Source: Vibrio algivorus (lineage in GTDB: Bacteria; Pseudomonadota; Gammaproteobacteria; Enterobacterales; Vibrionaceae). Taken from it: a stretch of DNA of 64,000 nt. The DNA is taken from assembly GCF_002218005.2 (NCBI RefSeq), contig NZ_AP018678.1:1550001-1614000 (forward strand), read 5' to 3'. The notes beneath the pieces are model-generated. The model made no database searches and was not told the DNA's origin. It saw only the letters and a program-made list of their open reading frames with translations. This document shows positions 51,426 to 60,120 of the stretch, piece after piece. Each line of letters starts with the position of its first letter. Within the stretch, counting starts at the first letter, position 1. The translations under genes and the position numbers were made by a program.

Positions 51426-52898
51426 ATGAAAAGAGAACAGTGGGGCTCCCGCGCGGGGTTTGTTCTAGCGGCCGTAGGATCGGCAATAGGATTAGGCAAC
51501 ATTTGGCGTTTTCCATACATGGCGTATGAAAATGGTGGTGGCGCATTCTTTATTCCATACCTTTTTGCCATGCTCACCGCGGGTATTCCTTTTATGATCA
51601 TGGAATTCACCATGGGACATAAATTCCGTGGTTCAGCGCCAAGAACATTAGCAAAAATCAATTCAAAATTTGAGTGGCTTGGTTGGTTCCAAGTAATGAT
51701 TGCTGCAGTGATCGGTGTGTATTACATCGCGATCATCGGTTGGGCAATCTCTTATGTTGGCCTAGCTTTCACTCAAGGCTGGGGCAGCGATCCAAATGCT
51801 TACTTCTTTGGTGAATACTTACAGCTTGGTGGTGATAACTCTCCTAGTCAACTAGGTAGCATTCAATGGCACATTGCGATTCCAATGATTGTCGGATGGC
51901 TTGTGACCTATGCCGCTCTATTCGGCGGTGTTAAAGGTGGTATTGAACGTGCTGGTAAAATCATGATGCCTATTTTATTCATCATGGTACTTGCCTTGAT
52001 TGGCCGTATGATTTTCTTACCTGGTGCGGTTGATGGGTTAAACTACATGTTCCAGCCAGACTTTAGTCGCCTAACCGATCCTTCTGTTTGGTCAGCAGCA
52101 TACGGACAAATGTTCTTCACGCTATCTGTTGGTTTTGCCATCATGTTGGCTTACTCAAGTTACTTACCAGAAAAATCAGACATTAGTAACAATGCAGTAA
52201 TGACTGTATTAATTAACTGTGGTTTCTCTATCCTAGCGGGTGTCTTAATCTTCTCTGTATTAGGTTATATGGCACAAGAACAAGGCAAACCACTAACAGA
52301 AGTTGTTTCTGCGGGTGTTGGCCTAGCCTTTGTTACTATCCCTGCGGCGATTAACTTACTACCAGCACCATACATTCTAGGTCCACTATTCTTCCTAGCA
52401 TTGGTGGTTGCAGGTTTCAGTTCGCACATTTCTATCATGGAAGCGGTAACATCTGCTTTTATCGACAAACTAAAATGGTCTCGTCGTAAAGCGGCAAGTA
52501 TTGTATGTGGTACAGGTCTTCTAGTATCACTAGCGTTTGCAACCAATGGTGGTTTGTTACTACTCGATTTAGTCGATTACTTTATCAACAATATTGCCCT
52601 ATTAGGTAGTTGTCTAATCGAATTAATTCTTGTCGGTTGGTTATTTAAAGTCGCTGATATCCGTAAACACGCTAACGCAGTATCAGAGCTTACTATCGGT
52701 GTATGGTTCGACTTATGTATCCGTTTCTTAAGCCCAATCATGATTGCAATCATCCTAGCAAATAAGATTATTGCGACCTTAACAGATGGCTATGGCGGCT
52801 ACAGCATGTCGGATCTATTAACACTAGGTTGGGGTTTATTGGCGCTAATGCTAGTTATCTCTATCGTTGTTAACTTAAAGAAATCAAAAGAGGCTTAA
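51426..52898 (+). CDS. Sodium-dependent amino-acid transporter (NSS/SNF family)
   Basis: A 490-aa Na+-coupled symporter with 11-12 TM helices. It has the LeuT-fold TM1 unwound region GSAIGLGNIWRFPYMAYENG (near residues 17-36), YYIAIIGWAISYVGLAF, and TM6/8 segments with FFTLSVGFAIMLAYSSY. It is followed after 1 bp by a 31-aa protein typical of the MetS-type small subunit. Bacterial NSS transporters with such a partner import methionine or alanine, so this is the likely substrate. Start ATG has AGAGGA 7 bases upstream. Confidence 0.92.
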   Translation: MKREQWGSRAGFVLAAVGSAIGLGNIWRFPYMAYENGGGAFFIPYLFAMLTAGIPFMIMEFTMGHKFRGSAPRTLAKINSKFEWLGWFQVMIAAVIGVYYIAIIGWAISYVGLAFTQGWGSDPNAYFFGEYLQLGGDNSPSQLGSIQWHIAIPMIVGWLVTYAALFGGVKGGIERAGKIMMPILFIMVLALIGRMIFLPGAVDGLNYMFQPDFSRLTDPSVWSAAYGQMFFTLSVGFAIMLAYSSYLPEKSDISNNAVMTVLINCGFSILAGVLIFSVLGYMAQEQGKPLTEVVSAGVGLAFVTIPAAINLLPAPYILGPLFFLALVVAGFSSHISIMEAVTSAFIDKLKWSRRKAASIVCGTGLLVSLAFATNGGLLLLDLVDYFINNIALLGSCLIELILVGWLFKVADIRKHANAVSELTIGVWFDLCIRFLSPIMIAIILANKIIATLTDGYGGYSMSDLLTLGWGLLALMLVISIVVNLKKSKEA

Positions 52899-52899
52899 T

Positions 52900-52995
52900 A
52901 TGACGACTGGTGCAATTATTATGATGATTATTGGCCTTGGCATTACATGGGGTGGTGCTGCATTGTGCATTCGCCGTGCGATGAAAAGTGATTAA
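52900..52995 (+). CDS. MetS-like small subunit of the NSS transporter (31 aa)
   Basis: MTTGAIIMMIIGLGITWGGA then ALCIRRAMKSD: one hydrophobic helix with a basic end. Length, sequence style and position (ATG one base after the transporter stop) fit the methionine/alanine import NSS small-subunit family, which is needed for activity in the MetPS system of corynebacteria. Too short to be found by usual gene length limits. Confidence 0.88.
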   Translation: MTTGAIIMMIIGLGITWGGAALCIRRAMKSD

Positions 52996-53021
52996 AGACA
53001 ATAGTTAACATCAAAAATAAC

Positions 53022-53050
53022 AAAGCCCGTAACTAATGCGGGCTTTTTTA
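53022..53050 (+). terminator. NSS operon terminator
   Basis: AAAGCCCG and CGGGCTTT with an intervening 11-base loop, followed by TTTTAATTTT. Confidence 0.9.
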
Positions 53051-53113
53051 ATTTTGTATATCAATAGGTTAGATTTAATTCTTTCTACCCAACTCAATAT
53101 TCATTACATAAAG

Positions 53114-53656
53114 TTATAAAGAGTAGCGAATCCCTATCGCGGCTTGAAAATCCACATCGAAGTCATCAGGTATATTGATCACAGGCGCTAGTTGAACGTA
53201 AGTGTCCCAGCGACTAGCAAAGTTCCAATCCAGTCCGAATGGTACACGAACCCCATAATCATTAAAATAATGGTCGGAATCATGATGAGAATGCCAATGT
53301 CCATTATTGTCATAATAACCTCCACAACCGTTATGACAGCTTTTATCCCAGTCATAAAAACCACCGACGGATGCATACCAAGTAAACGGCAGTTTTTGAT
53401 TAAACTTACCGGTTAGAAAAATATAGTCCGCCGCTATACCATCATCGCCAAGTGACAAATTCACTTTATTATAAAGTTGCCCAACAACACTAAAGCCTCG
53501 GTCAAATCCAAAGCCCACTTTATAATCTGAATTATTTATATACGACGGAACAGAGGTGTTTGTTCTCACACCTTCATCTGCAAATAGAGGTGCATTAAAA
53601 CCTACTAAGATACATCCAACTACCAAACTGCCTGTTCTAGTAATACGCAATTTCAT
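53114..53656 (-). CDS. Outer-membrane-like beta-barrel protein with His-rich loop, function unknown
   Basis: A 180-aa precursor with a signal peptide (about residues 1-26, ending FA before DEGVRTN). The mature part alternates polar and aromatic residues as a small beta-barrel (YKVGFGFDRGFSVVGQLYNK, then WYASVGGFYDW) and ends in a strand with a C-terminal YSL. Residues about 105-135 form a loop rich in His, Gly, Asp and Tyr with two cysteines (CHNGCGGYYDNNGHWHSHHD), which could bind metal or form a disulfide. Excellent GGAGG ribosome site. Family not recognised. Confidence 0.72.
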   Translation of the reverse strand: MKLRITRTGSLVVGCILVGFNAPLFADEGVRTNTSVPSYINNSDYKVGFGFDRGFSVVGQLYNKVNLSLGDDGIAADYIFLTGKFNQKLPFTWYASVGGFYDWDKSCHNGCGGYYDNNGHWHSHHDSDHYFNDYGVRVPFGLDWNFASRWDTYVQLAPVINIPDDFDVDFQAAIGIRYSL

Positions 53657-53766
53657 CGGCCCTCCAAGGCACTTAATCTACAATTTATTGTCCAAACAAG
53701 ATTGAACCATAAATAACTTGTACGATGATGGGTGTACCGTCAGGCATATGCCAATTTTTTGCAAAT

Positions 53767-53797
53767 AAAAAGCCAGTTGAGAAACCCCAACTGGCTT
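53767..53797 (-). terminator. PTS EIIBC gene terminator
   Basis: On the minus strand AAAGCCAGTTG and CAACTGGCTTT around a short loop, followed by TTTATTTG. Confidence 0.9.
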
Positions 53798-53840
53798 TAA
53801 GTTTACTATTTAAATAGTTTAGATATCGTGGATATTTAAA

Positions 53841-55334
53841 CTATTTTTTTGTTGCTGCTTTTTCTTCTTCAGTACGGTAGTCCATAAAGAAAATAAGAAG
53901 CATTGGAACAATAAACGCTACTGCAATCGCAACCGCATATACCCACATTGGGTTAAATACAGGGATAGTTAACAATGAAGTAAATGCAAATGCTGTTGTT
54001 TTAACGCCTTGGTATTGAGAACCAAGGATTGCAATTACAAGACCACCTGCAAAACAACCTGGAAGCATGCGAGAGTAAACACGTTTGAAACGTAAGTGGA
54101 TACCATATAGAGATGGTTCAGAGATACCACCAAATAGACCCGCAGCTAAAGCACCAGAAGCAGTCTGACGCATAGTCTTATCTTTTTCACGAAGTGAAAT
54201 TAATAGAACACCAGCTGTTGCACCGAAACATGCGAAGTTCCATACACCCATTGGACCTTGAATGAAATCATAACCCAGAGTTTGAATGTTCATTAGCATC
54301 AAGGCATTTAAAGGCCAGTGTAGACCTAGTGGAACTAGGAACGGATAAAGCATAGGAATCAATAATGCAAACACGAATGGCGCATTATTGTTCAACCAAG
54401 CAAGACCATTACCTAAGTCGATACCAATCCAAACACCTAGTGGACCGATTAAAAATGCGGTTAATGGGATCATAATCGCTAGAGAGAAGAACGGTACGAA
54501 TACCATGTGAACATTCTCAGGGAAGATCTTTTGCAAGAAACGATAAACAAGCGCTAATACTGCGACCATAATTAATGGTACGAATACTTGTCCTGAGTAG
54601 TCATTCCACTGCATTGCAAAGCCAAAAATATCAGCAACTTTTGTTGTGATACCCAACTCTGGATCCACAGTCGAAGTTGTTGAAGCCATAGTGGCTAACT
54701 TCTGGAATTCAGGTGTCATTAATGCACCCATAATTGCAGCACCTAACCAAGGGTCTACGTTTAACTTTTTCGATGCATTATAAGCAATCATAATTGGCAA
54801 GAAGTAGAACACGGTATGCCACATTGTATCGACAAACACCCAACCTGCTGATTTTTCACCCCTGAAATCAACAAGGTGTAGAGCATCAAGAACAGCCGCT
54901 AATGCGATAATTAATGATGCACCAAGTAAAACACCTAGGATTGGACGGAACGAATCTGAAAGATATTCAAAGAAAGCATCAATCCACTGAACCTTGCCAC
55001 GCACACCAGAAGAACGTAAAGATGATTTTAATTCGTCATTTGATGCTGACGCATTATCCTCTGCAGCAGATTCTGCACCATCACTCATAGAAGGTAATGC
55101 TTTAATAGCGTTATAAATATTACCAACGGCTCCGCCAATAACGATTTGATAACGATCACCACTTTGAGGAACACAACCCATAACTTCTGGAATTGCGTCT
55201 AATGCTTCTTTATTTACGATAGAACCATCATTTAATTCAAAGCGTAAACGTGTTGCACAGAATGTCATGAATTTGACATTGCTTGCACCACCAATCCCTT
55301 CAAGGATTTTTTCTGCTGCTGCTTTATTTGACAT
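53841..55334 (-). CDS. PTS sugar permease EIIBC, beta-glucoside/sucrose-type arrangement
   Basis: A 497-aa PTS permease. The N-terminal EIIB domain (residues about 1-85) carries the phospho-Cys26 in MTFCATRLRF. An E/A/S-rich linker (85-105) leads to a membrane EIIC of about ten helices with the sugar-site GGISEPSLYGI near 400. The order B-C, without EIIA, is that of the glucoside/sucrose/trehalose class rather than PtsG (which is C-B). The phosphoryl donor would be EIIA-Glc. In E. coli ptsG follows ycfH (tatD-like) in this position. No regulator gene nearby; sugar unknown. Confidence 0.85.
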   Translation of the reverse strand: MSNKAAAEKILEGIGGASNVKFMTFCATRLRFELNDGSIVNKEALDAIPEVMGCVPQSGDRYQIVIGGAVGNIYNAIKALPSMSDGAESAAEDNASASNDELKSSLRSSGVRGKVQWIDAFFEYLSDSFRPILGVLLGASLIIALAAVLDALHLVDFRGEKSAGWVFVDTMWHTVFYFLPIMIAYNASKKLNVDPWLGAAIMGALMTPEFQKLATMASTTSTVDPELGITTKVADIFGFAMQWNDYSGQVFVPLIMVAVLALVYRFLQKIFPENVHMVFVPFFSLAIMIPLTAFLIGPLGVWIGIDLGNGLAWLNNNAPFVFALLIPMLYPFLVPLGLHWPLNALMLMNIQTLGYDFIQGPMGVWNFACFGATAGVLLISLREKDKTMRQTASGALAAGLFGGISEPSLYGIHLRFKRVYSRMLPGCFAGGLVIAILGSQYQGVKTTAFAFTSLLTIPVFNPMWVYAVAIAVAFIVPMLLIFFMDYRTEEEKAATKK

Positions 55335-55719
55335 AATTTTTAACCTTTATGCTTAGAAAAATACAAGCGTGAAGTGTAACTCCCCCGTCCCACTTGCATA
55401 AAAATGTAACATTTTAAAACCGGCGTAGGATGTTCTATCTATGCGGTAAAATCAACTTTTTTAATTTAGCAAAGTGATCTATGCACGCTATTTTATCGAT
55501 ATAGATCTCAATAAAAAGAAGAACAACCACAGTATAACTGCTTAAGTTAACAATTTTAAAATATCTTGATTGACTCAAGATTCATTACCGAACAAAAAAA
55601 TCGTAACAATGACCTTTAATTCAAGTAATGATATGAAACAAGTTTTTTTGGATTGATTAACTTGAGCATCAAAAATGAGATCATGATCTCACTTTTAATT
55701 AGTGGTTACTTCCAAAGCC
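55335..55719. other. Intergenic region between the PTS permease and TatD-family genes
   Basis: 385 bp holding the promoter of the PTS gene. No terminator for the TatD gene and no antiterminator element of the BglG class were recognised. A half CRP-like TGATC-type motif near 55476 is too weak to call. Confidence 0.35.
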
Positions 55720-56490
55720 CTAATGACGTAAAAATAACTTGTTGAAATTAGACGTTGTGATTTTAGATACTGTTTCGACATCACATTGCTGCAGCTCAGC
55801 TAAAGATGCCGCCACTTCTGATACATAAGCTGGCTGATTTTCTTTACCACGATGTGGAACTGGTGCTAAATAAGGTGAATCGGTCTCGACAAGCAATCTA
55901 TCTAGAGGAAGCTGTTTTACGACATCTTGTAATTCTATTGCTTGCTTAAAGGTAATAATCCCCGATAAAGAAATATAGAATCCAAGATCGATGGCAGCCT
56001 TCGCAAAAGCCAGATCTTCAGTAAAACAATGGATCACACCACCACAGCGCTCAGCATGACCATTTTTTAATACATCTAAGGTTTCTACACGAGCATTTCT
56101 CGTATGAATTATCAGTGGCTTATCTAATTCATTAGCGACTGTTACATGCTGCTCAAACAGCTCAATTTGTCGCTGCGCGGTTTCAGGTTGGTAGAAAAAA
56201 TCCAAACCAGTTTCACCAATCGCGACCACTTTTGAGTGGCTGGCATATTGTTTAAACGTATTAAGATCAAACTCACTTTCGCAATCTAACGGGTGAACGC
56301 CACACGAGGCATGAATATTATTAAATGGTTCGATCATTGCCAGCATTGAAGGAAATGCTTCAAGTGTCACACCAACACTAAGCATTTGTTCAACACCCGC
56401 TTGCTTTGCTTTGGCTACCACATCTGCAACATCTACATGTAGATCATTGTAATTTAATTTATCGAGGTGGCAGTGTGAATCAACTAACAT
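55720..56490 (-). CDS. TatD-family metal-dependent DNase/hydrolase (YcfH)
   Basis: A 256-aa TIM-barrel hydrolase. Metal ligands are visible in order: VDSHCHLDKL near residue 3, GETGLDFFY near 92-100, IIHTRNA near 127, GGVIHCFT near 150, and ETDSPYLAP near 203. It follows holB on the same strand, the E. coli tmk-holB-ycfH order, so it is the YcfH-type member rather than TatD itself. Its exact substrate in the cell is not settled. Confidence 0.9.
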   Translation of the reverse strand: MLVDSHCHLDKLNYNDLHVDVADVVAKAKQAGVEQMLSVGVTLEAFPSMLAMIEPFNNIHASCGVHPLDCESEFDLNTFKQYASHSKVVAIGETGLDFFYQPETAQRQIELFEQHVTVANELDKPLIIHTRNARVETLDVLKNGHAERCGGVIHCFTEDLAFAKAAIDLGFYISLSGIITFKQAIELQDVVKQLPLDRLLVETDSPYLAPVPHRGKENQPAYVSEVAASLAELQQCDVETVSKITTSNFNKLFLRH

Positions 56491-56556
56491 AGTCTAGTTC
56501 CTAATTTCATTTATCGCAAATAAGGTATTGATTTAACTTTAAGTTTTTCTTTGCGT

Positions 56557-57516
56557 CTAAGGTTTTATTAAAGTGAGATACCAATCTACGATCAGTAATT
56601 CAGCGTTCAAACCACTCGAAGTCGTTAATGAATGACGCATTTGTTGCAGATGTTGATAATGAGAATAGGCACTAGTATAGGAAATACAACTCGCAAGTTG
56701 CTCAAATACTGCAGGTTGAGGGGTGTCTGCCACACCAAAGTGGGCTTTTTGTAGATCATTAAATAAATACAGCAGCCAAGACACTTTCTCTAGTGGCTCA
56801 TTCTTAAAAAAACTTTGCACTTCATATAAAGAAAATGAACGCTTTTGTACTCCAACTAAAAGTAGAGTAAGTAGCTGCTCCCACTCTTTCTGTTTATCTT
56901 GCTTGATAAAAGACAAGGCATCCAGTGGTGATTGTGCATACATTTTCAAGCTAAACCAGCCTGGCATTTGTTCACGAGATAATTGAGATCCTAACCAATC
57001 AAGTAACACCGGCTTCGTGACTTTAGGCAGTTGCCAATGCTGACAACGGCTAATAATGGTAGGCAATAATTTATGTTTATCTTGAGTCAACAAGACAAAT
57101 ACACATTGTTCTGGCGGAGTTTCTAATGTTTTCAATAAAGCATTGGATGCCGATTCATTCATAGATTCCGCAGGCTGAATAATGATTATTCGTTTGCCAC
57201 CTAGTTGCGATGATTCAATCGCATAACGGTTAGCCTCGCGAATTTGCTCAACGTTAATACCTTTCCCCTCTTTCTCTGGTATTACCCAGTGAATATCAGG
57301 ATGATGACCACCTTGGCTTAATTCGCAACTATGACAAAATCCACATGCTTCTTCATCTGAATTCTTACACACAATGGCAGCAGCAAGGCAATTAACTAGG
57401 TCTTCTATTCCAGTACCAACATTAGCACTACACAGAATAGCGTGTGGCGTGGCTTGCTGAGAAAGCATTACCTGCCATTGTTTCCATAGTGGCTCTAACC
57501 AAGGATATAAAGCCAT
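56557..57516 (-). CDS. holB: DNA polymerase III delta-prime subunit
   Basis: Clamp-loader subunit. The 319 aa include the zinc-ribbon cysteines ACGFCHSCELSQGGHHPDIH near 57-76 and SNALLKTLETPPEQCVFVLL near 130-150 (sensor region with SRC), but a degenerate ATPase P-loop, as usual for delta-prime. Its start overlaps the tmk stop by one base. Part of the pabC-mltG-tmk-holB run. Confidence 0.95.
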   Translation of the reverse strand: MALYPWLEPLWKQWQVMLSQQATPHAILCSANVGTGIEDLVNCLAAAIVCKNSDEEACGFCHSCELSQGGHHPDIHWVIPEKEGKGINVEQIREANRYAIESSQLGGKRIIIIQPAESMNESASNALLKTLETPPEQCVFVLLTQDKHKLLPTIISRCQHWQLPKVTKPVLLDWLGSQLSREQMPGWFSLKMYAQSPLDALSFIKQDKQKEWEQLLTLLLVGVQKRSFSLYEVQSFFKNEPLEKVSWLLYLFNDLQKAHFGVADTPQPAVFEQLASCISYTSAYSHYQHLQQMRHSLTTSSGLNAELLIVDWYLTLIKP

Positions 57517-58160
57517 TATGCTACTGCTTGCCCATTATCAAACCATACTTGCAGAGCGCGATGTAAATCACCAGCCACTTGCTCAATCGTTTGGTTGGCA
57601 TTAATAGTAATAATACTCGGATCTTGTTGAGCAGCTTCTAAATAGCGAGCACGTACTCGTTCAAAAAAGCTAATATCCATTTTTTCAATTCGGTCTAACT
57701 CGCCTCTACCACGCGCCCTTTCCAAGCCGATTTTAGGATCAATATCTAGATACAAAGTAAGATCTGGCTTGAAATCACCTAGCGCTGTTCGTTTTAGATT
57801 GGTCATAATTTCAGGACTAATTTGACGTCCACCACCTTGATACGCTTGAGAAGATAAATCATGGCGATCACCAAGGACCCACTGACCATTATTAAGCGCT
57901 GGCTTAATCACGTTTTCAACTAGTTGAACGCGAGCCGCGTACATCATAAGTAACTCACTGATATCGTGTAGCTCTTCGCCATCGTGTTCTTCTTTGACTA
58001 ATGCACGTAATTTTTCCGCTAATCTCGTACCACCCGGTTCACGCGTTTGTACGACATCTAGGATTGAATGCTGCTTTAAAGTTTCCAGCACGGCATTAAT
58101 CGCGGTGCTTTTTCCTGCGCCTTCTAAGCCCTCAACTACAATAAATTTCGCGTTTTTCAT
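57516..58160 (-). CDS. tmk: Thymidylate kinase
   Basis: Phosphorylates dTMP to dTDP. The 214 aa show P-loop VEGLEGAGKSTAIN near 8-21, the DR motif TREPGGT near 39 and GDRHDLSSQAYQGGGR near 98-113, with the ARGRGELDRIE lid near 148. Stop and start overlap with mltG (58160) and holB (57516) indicate coupled translation. Confidence 0.96.
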   Translation of the reverse strand: MKNAKFIVVEGLEGAGKSTAINAVLETLKQHSILDVVQTREPGGTRLAEKLRALVKEEHDGEELHDISELLMMYAARVQLVENVIKPALNNGQWVLGDRHDLSSQAYQGGGRQISPEIMTNLKRTALGDFKPDLTLYLDIDPKIGLERARGRGELDRIEKMDISFFERVRARYLEAAQQDPSIITINANQTIEQVAGDLHRALQVWFDNGQAVA

Positions 58161-59182
58161 TAGTTACTCTTATTTGCTCGTAATTTTCTCAAATAATCAC
58201 GCACTGCACGATTATGCTCAGCTAATGATTTAGTAAACACGTGTCCACCATCACCGCTTGCTACAAAGTATAAATAGTTACTTTTCTCTGGATTTAACGC
58301 AGCACGTACAGAGTTAACTCCTGGCATAGCAATCGGTGTCGGTGGTAAGCCATTAATCACATAGGTGTTATAGGGAGTTGGCGTCGACAAATCTTTCTTA
58401 CGGATATTACCGTCATATTTATCTCCCATACCGTAAATCACCGTTGGGTCGGTTTGTAATCGCATCCCTTTATTCAATCGATTTACAAAAACTGATGCGA
58501 CACGTTCACGTTCTGATTCGATCGCCGTTTCTTTTTCAATAATTGACGCCAAAATTAATGCTTGATATGGCGTGTCCAGCGGTAAGTTTTTTTGCCTTGT
58601 TTCCCACGCAGCGTCTAACTCACGAGTAAGTGATTGATGAGCCCTTTTCAGAATATCGAGGTCCGACATACCTTCGGTGTAGTGGTACGTTTCCGCTAAT
58701 AGTAGACCTTCTAATTTTTGGTGACTTTCACCAAGTGCTTTAGCAATGTCAGCCTCGCTTAGACCTTTCGTTTTATGTACTAAACCTTTAGCCATACCTA
58801 ACTGGCTACGCCATTCGCTGAAACGACTTCCTTCAATAAAGGTAATGGTAAATTGAAATTCTTCACCCTTCACCATTGTCATTAAAGCCTGTTGTAATGT
58901 TTCACCGGGATGAACTTGATAAGTTCCCGCACGGATATGAATAACTTCAGGGTATAAGCGTGGTAACAAACGAGCAAAGGTATTGCCAGTAATCCAACCT
59001 TGTTGCTCCATCATCCATAATGCACTTTTTAACGTCTTACCGTGCTCGATAGTAATCAGCTGCTCAGATTCAATATTTAATGGCTGCTGCACATAACGAG
59101 TGACTTCTGACTTAGCATAAAACATCGCAACTAGCGACGCCGCTACGATTAAAAGCAATACAATGGCTAATTTTTTAATCAC
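58160..59182 (-). CDS. mltG: Endolytic murein transglycosylase MltG
   Basis: Inner-membrane enzyme that cuts nascent peptidoglycan. The 340 aa have one N-terminal TM helix (residues 3-24), a LysM-like part, and the YceG core with TFIEGSRFSEW near 118, the catalytic Glu in LASIIEKETAIESER near 212, and RLQTDPTVIYGMG near 240. GTG start overlapping the pabC stop by four bases (GTGA). Confidence 0.94.
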   Translation of the reverse strand: MIKKLAIVLLLIVAASLVAMFYAKSEVTRYVQQPLNIESEQLITIEHGKTLKSALWMMEQQGWITGNTFARLLPRLYPEVIHIRAGTYQVHPGETLQQALMTMVKGEEFQFTITFIEGSRFSEWRSQLGMAKGLVHKTKGLSEADIAKALGESHQKLEGLLLAETYHYTEGMSDLDILKRAHQSLTRELDAAWETRQKNLPLDTPYQALILASIIEKETAIESERERVASVFVNRLNKGMRLQTDPTVIYGMGDKYDGNIRKKDLSTPTPYNTYVINGLPPTPIAMPGVNSVRAALNPEKSNYLYFVASGDGGHVFTKSLAEHNRAVRDYLRKLRANKSN

Positions 59183-59997
59183 GGGTTAATTTTCTCCTGA
59201 ATAGCGCATGTGATTGCACCAATATTAAATTCTTTATTACTTATTTGAATAATTGGAACGACACCATGTAGCGCATTAGTAATGAACACTTCATCAGCAT
59301 TAGTCACATCGTCTAATGTGTAGTCGCCAATATTCACGATCATGTTGTTCTGCTCTGCATATTCACATACTTGTTTTCTCTTTATACCCAGCACCCCACT
59401 ATTCAGTAACTCGGGTGTATAAAGCTGATTATTGAATATCCAAAACAAATTAGCAGCACTCATCTCCACAACGTTCCCATTAATATCAAGCACGATATTG
59501 TCATCATGGCCACTATTATCAATTTCTTTCTTAATTAACACTTGTTCTAAACGATTATTATGTTTAAGCCCAGCAAGCTGAGGGTTTACCCCTAAACGAG
59601 TGGCACTCACACCAACTTTTATCCCCTCTGCTTGCCAGGTTGAATAATGTTCGGGGTAAGCGAATGTCTGTACTACAACCTGTGTGGAATTCACGCCACT
59701 AGGGCTATAACCTCTTCCACCACAGCCTCGACTAATATGTAACTTTACCCCGCTTAATTGCTGCATTTTATGCCCAGAACGTTCAATGGCCATATCAATC
59801 CATTCTGTGACAAGTTCCCAGTTAGGTAGGGTAATAAAAAGTCGCTGACAGGTTAACGCAATTCGCTGCTTATGCTCTGCTAACATAACGGGCTGACCAT
59901 CTTTGACCAAGATAGTGGTAAAGCACCCATCACCATATTGGAACGAACGGTCGTTGACTGGTACGTTTTGTTGTTGATTTCCATTGACAAAAAACAT
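59179..59997 (-). CDS. pabC: Aminodeoxychorismate lyase
   Basis: PLP enzyme of fold type IV making 4-aminobenzoate for folate. The 272 aa have FQYGDGCFTT near 21, HISRGCGGRGYSPSG near 90-105, the PLP Lys in LAGLKHNNRLEQV near 138, and EMSAANLFW near 178. Start set at 59997, where AGG lies about 7 bases upstream; an ATG six bases earlier overlaps that site. It follows fabF after its terminator. Confidence 0.93.
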   Translation of the reverse strand: MFFVNGNQQQNVPVNDRSFQYGDGCFTTILVKDGQPVMLAEHKQRIALTCQRLFITLPNWELVTEWIDMAIERSGHKMQQLSGVKLHISRGCGGRGYSPSGVNSTQVVVQTFAYPEHYSTWQAEGIKVGVSATRLGVNPQLAGLKHNNRLEQVLIKKEIDNSGHDDNIVLDINGNVVEMSAANLFWIFNNQLYTPELLNSGVLGIKRKQVCEYAEQNNMIVNIGDYTLDDVTNADEVFITNALHGVVPIIQISNKEFNIGAITCAIQEKINP

Positions 59998-60044
59998 CGT
60001 CATACCTGCTTACTTAGCATTGATCGTATCGTAATAAATAAAGT

Positions 60045-60083
60045 AAAAAAAAGCGGCTTAATGCTATAACATTAAACCGCTTT
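60045..60083 (-). terminator. fabF terminator
   Basis: On the minus strand AAAGCGGTTTAATG and CATTAAGCCGCTTT (one G-U) are followed by TTTTTTAC, between fabF and pabC. Confidence 0.9.
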
Positions 60084-60120
60084 ATAAAATGGCTTATTCA
60101 GCTATTTTAATCTATACCAA

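Noticed and set aside
53841..55334. Calling the PTS gene ptsG on the basis of position
   Set aside because: Domain order is EIIB-EIIC with Cys26 at the N-terminus; PtsG is EIIC-EIIB.
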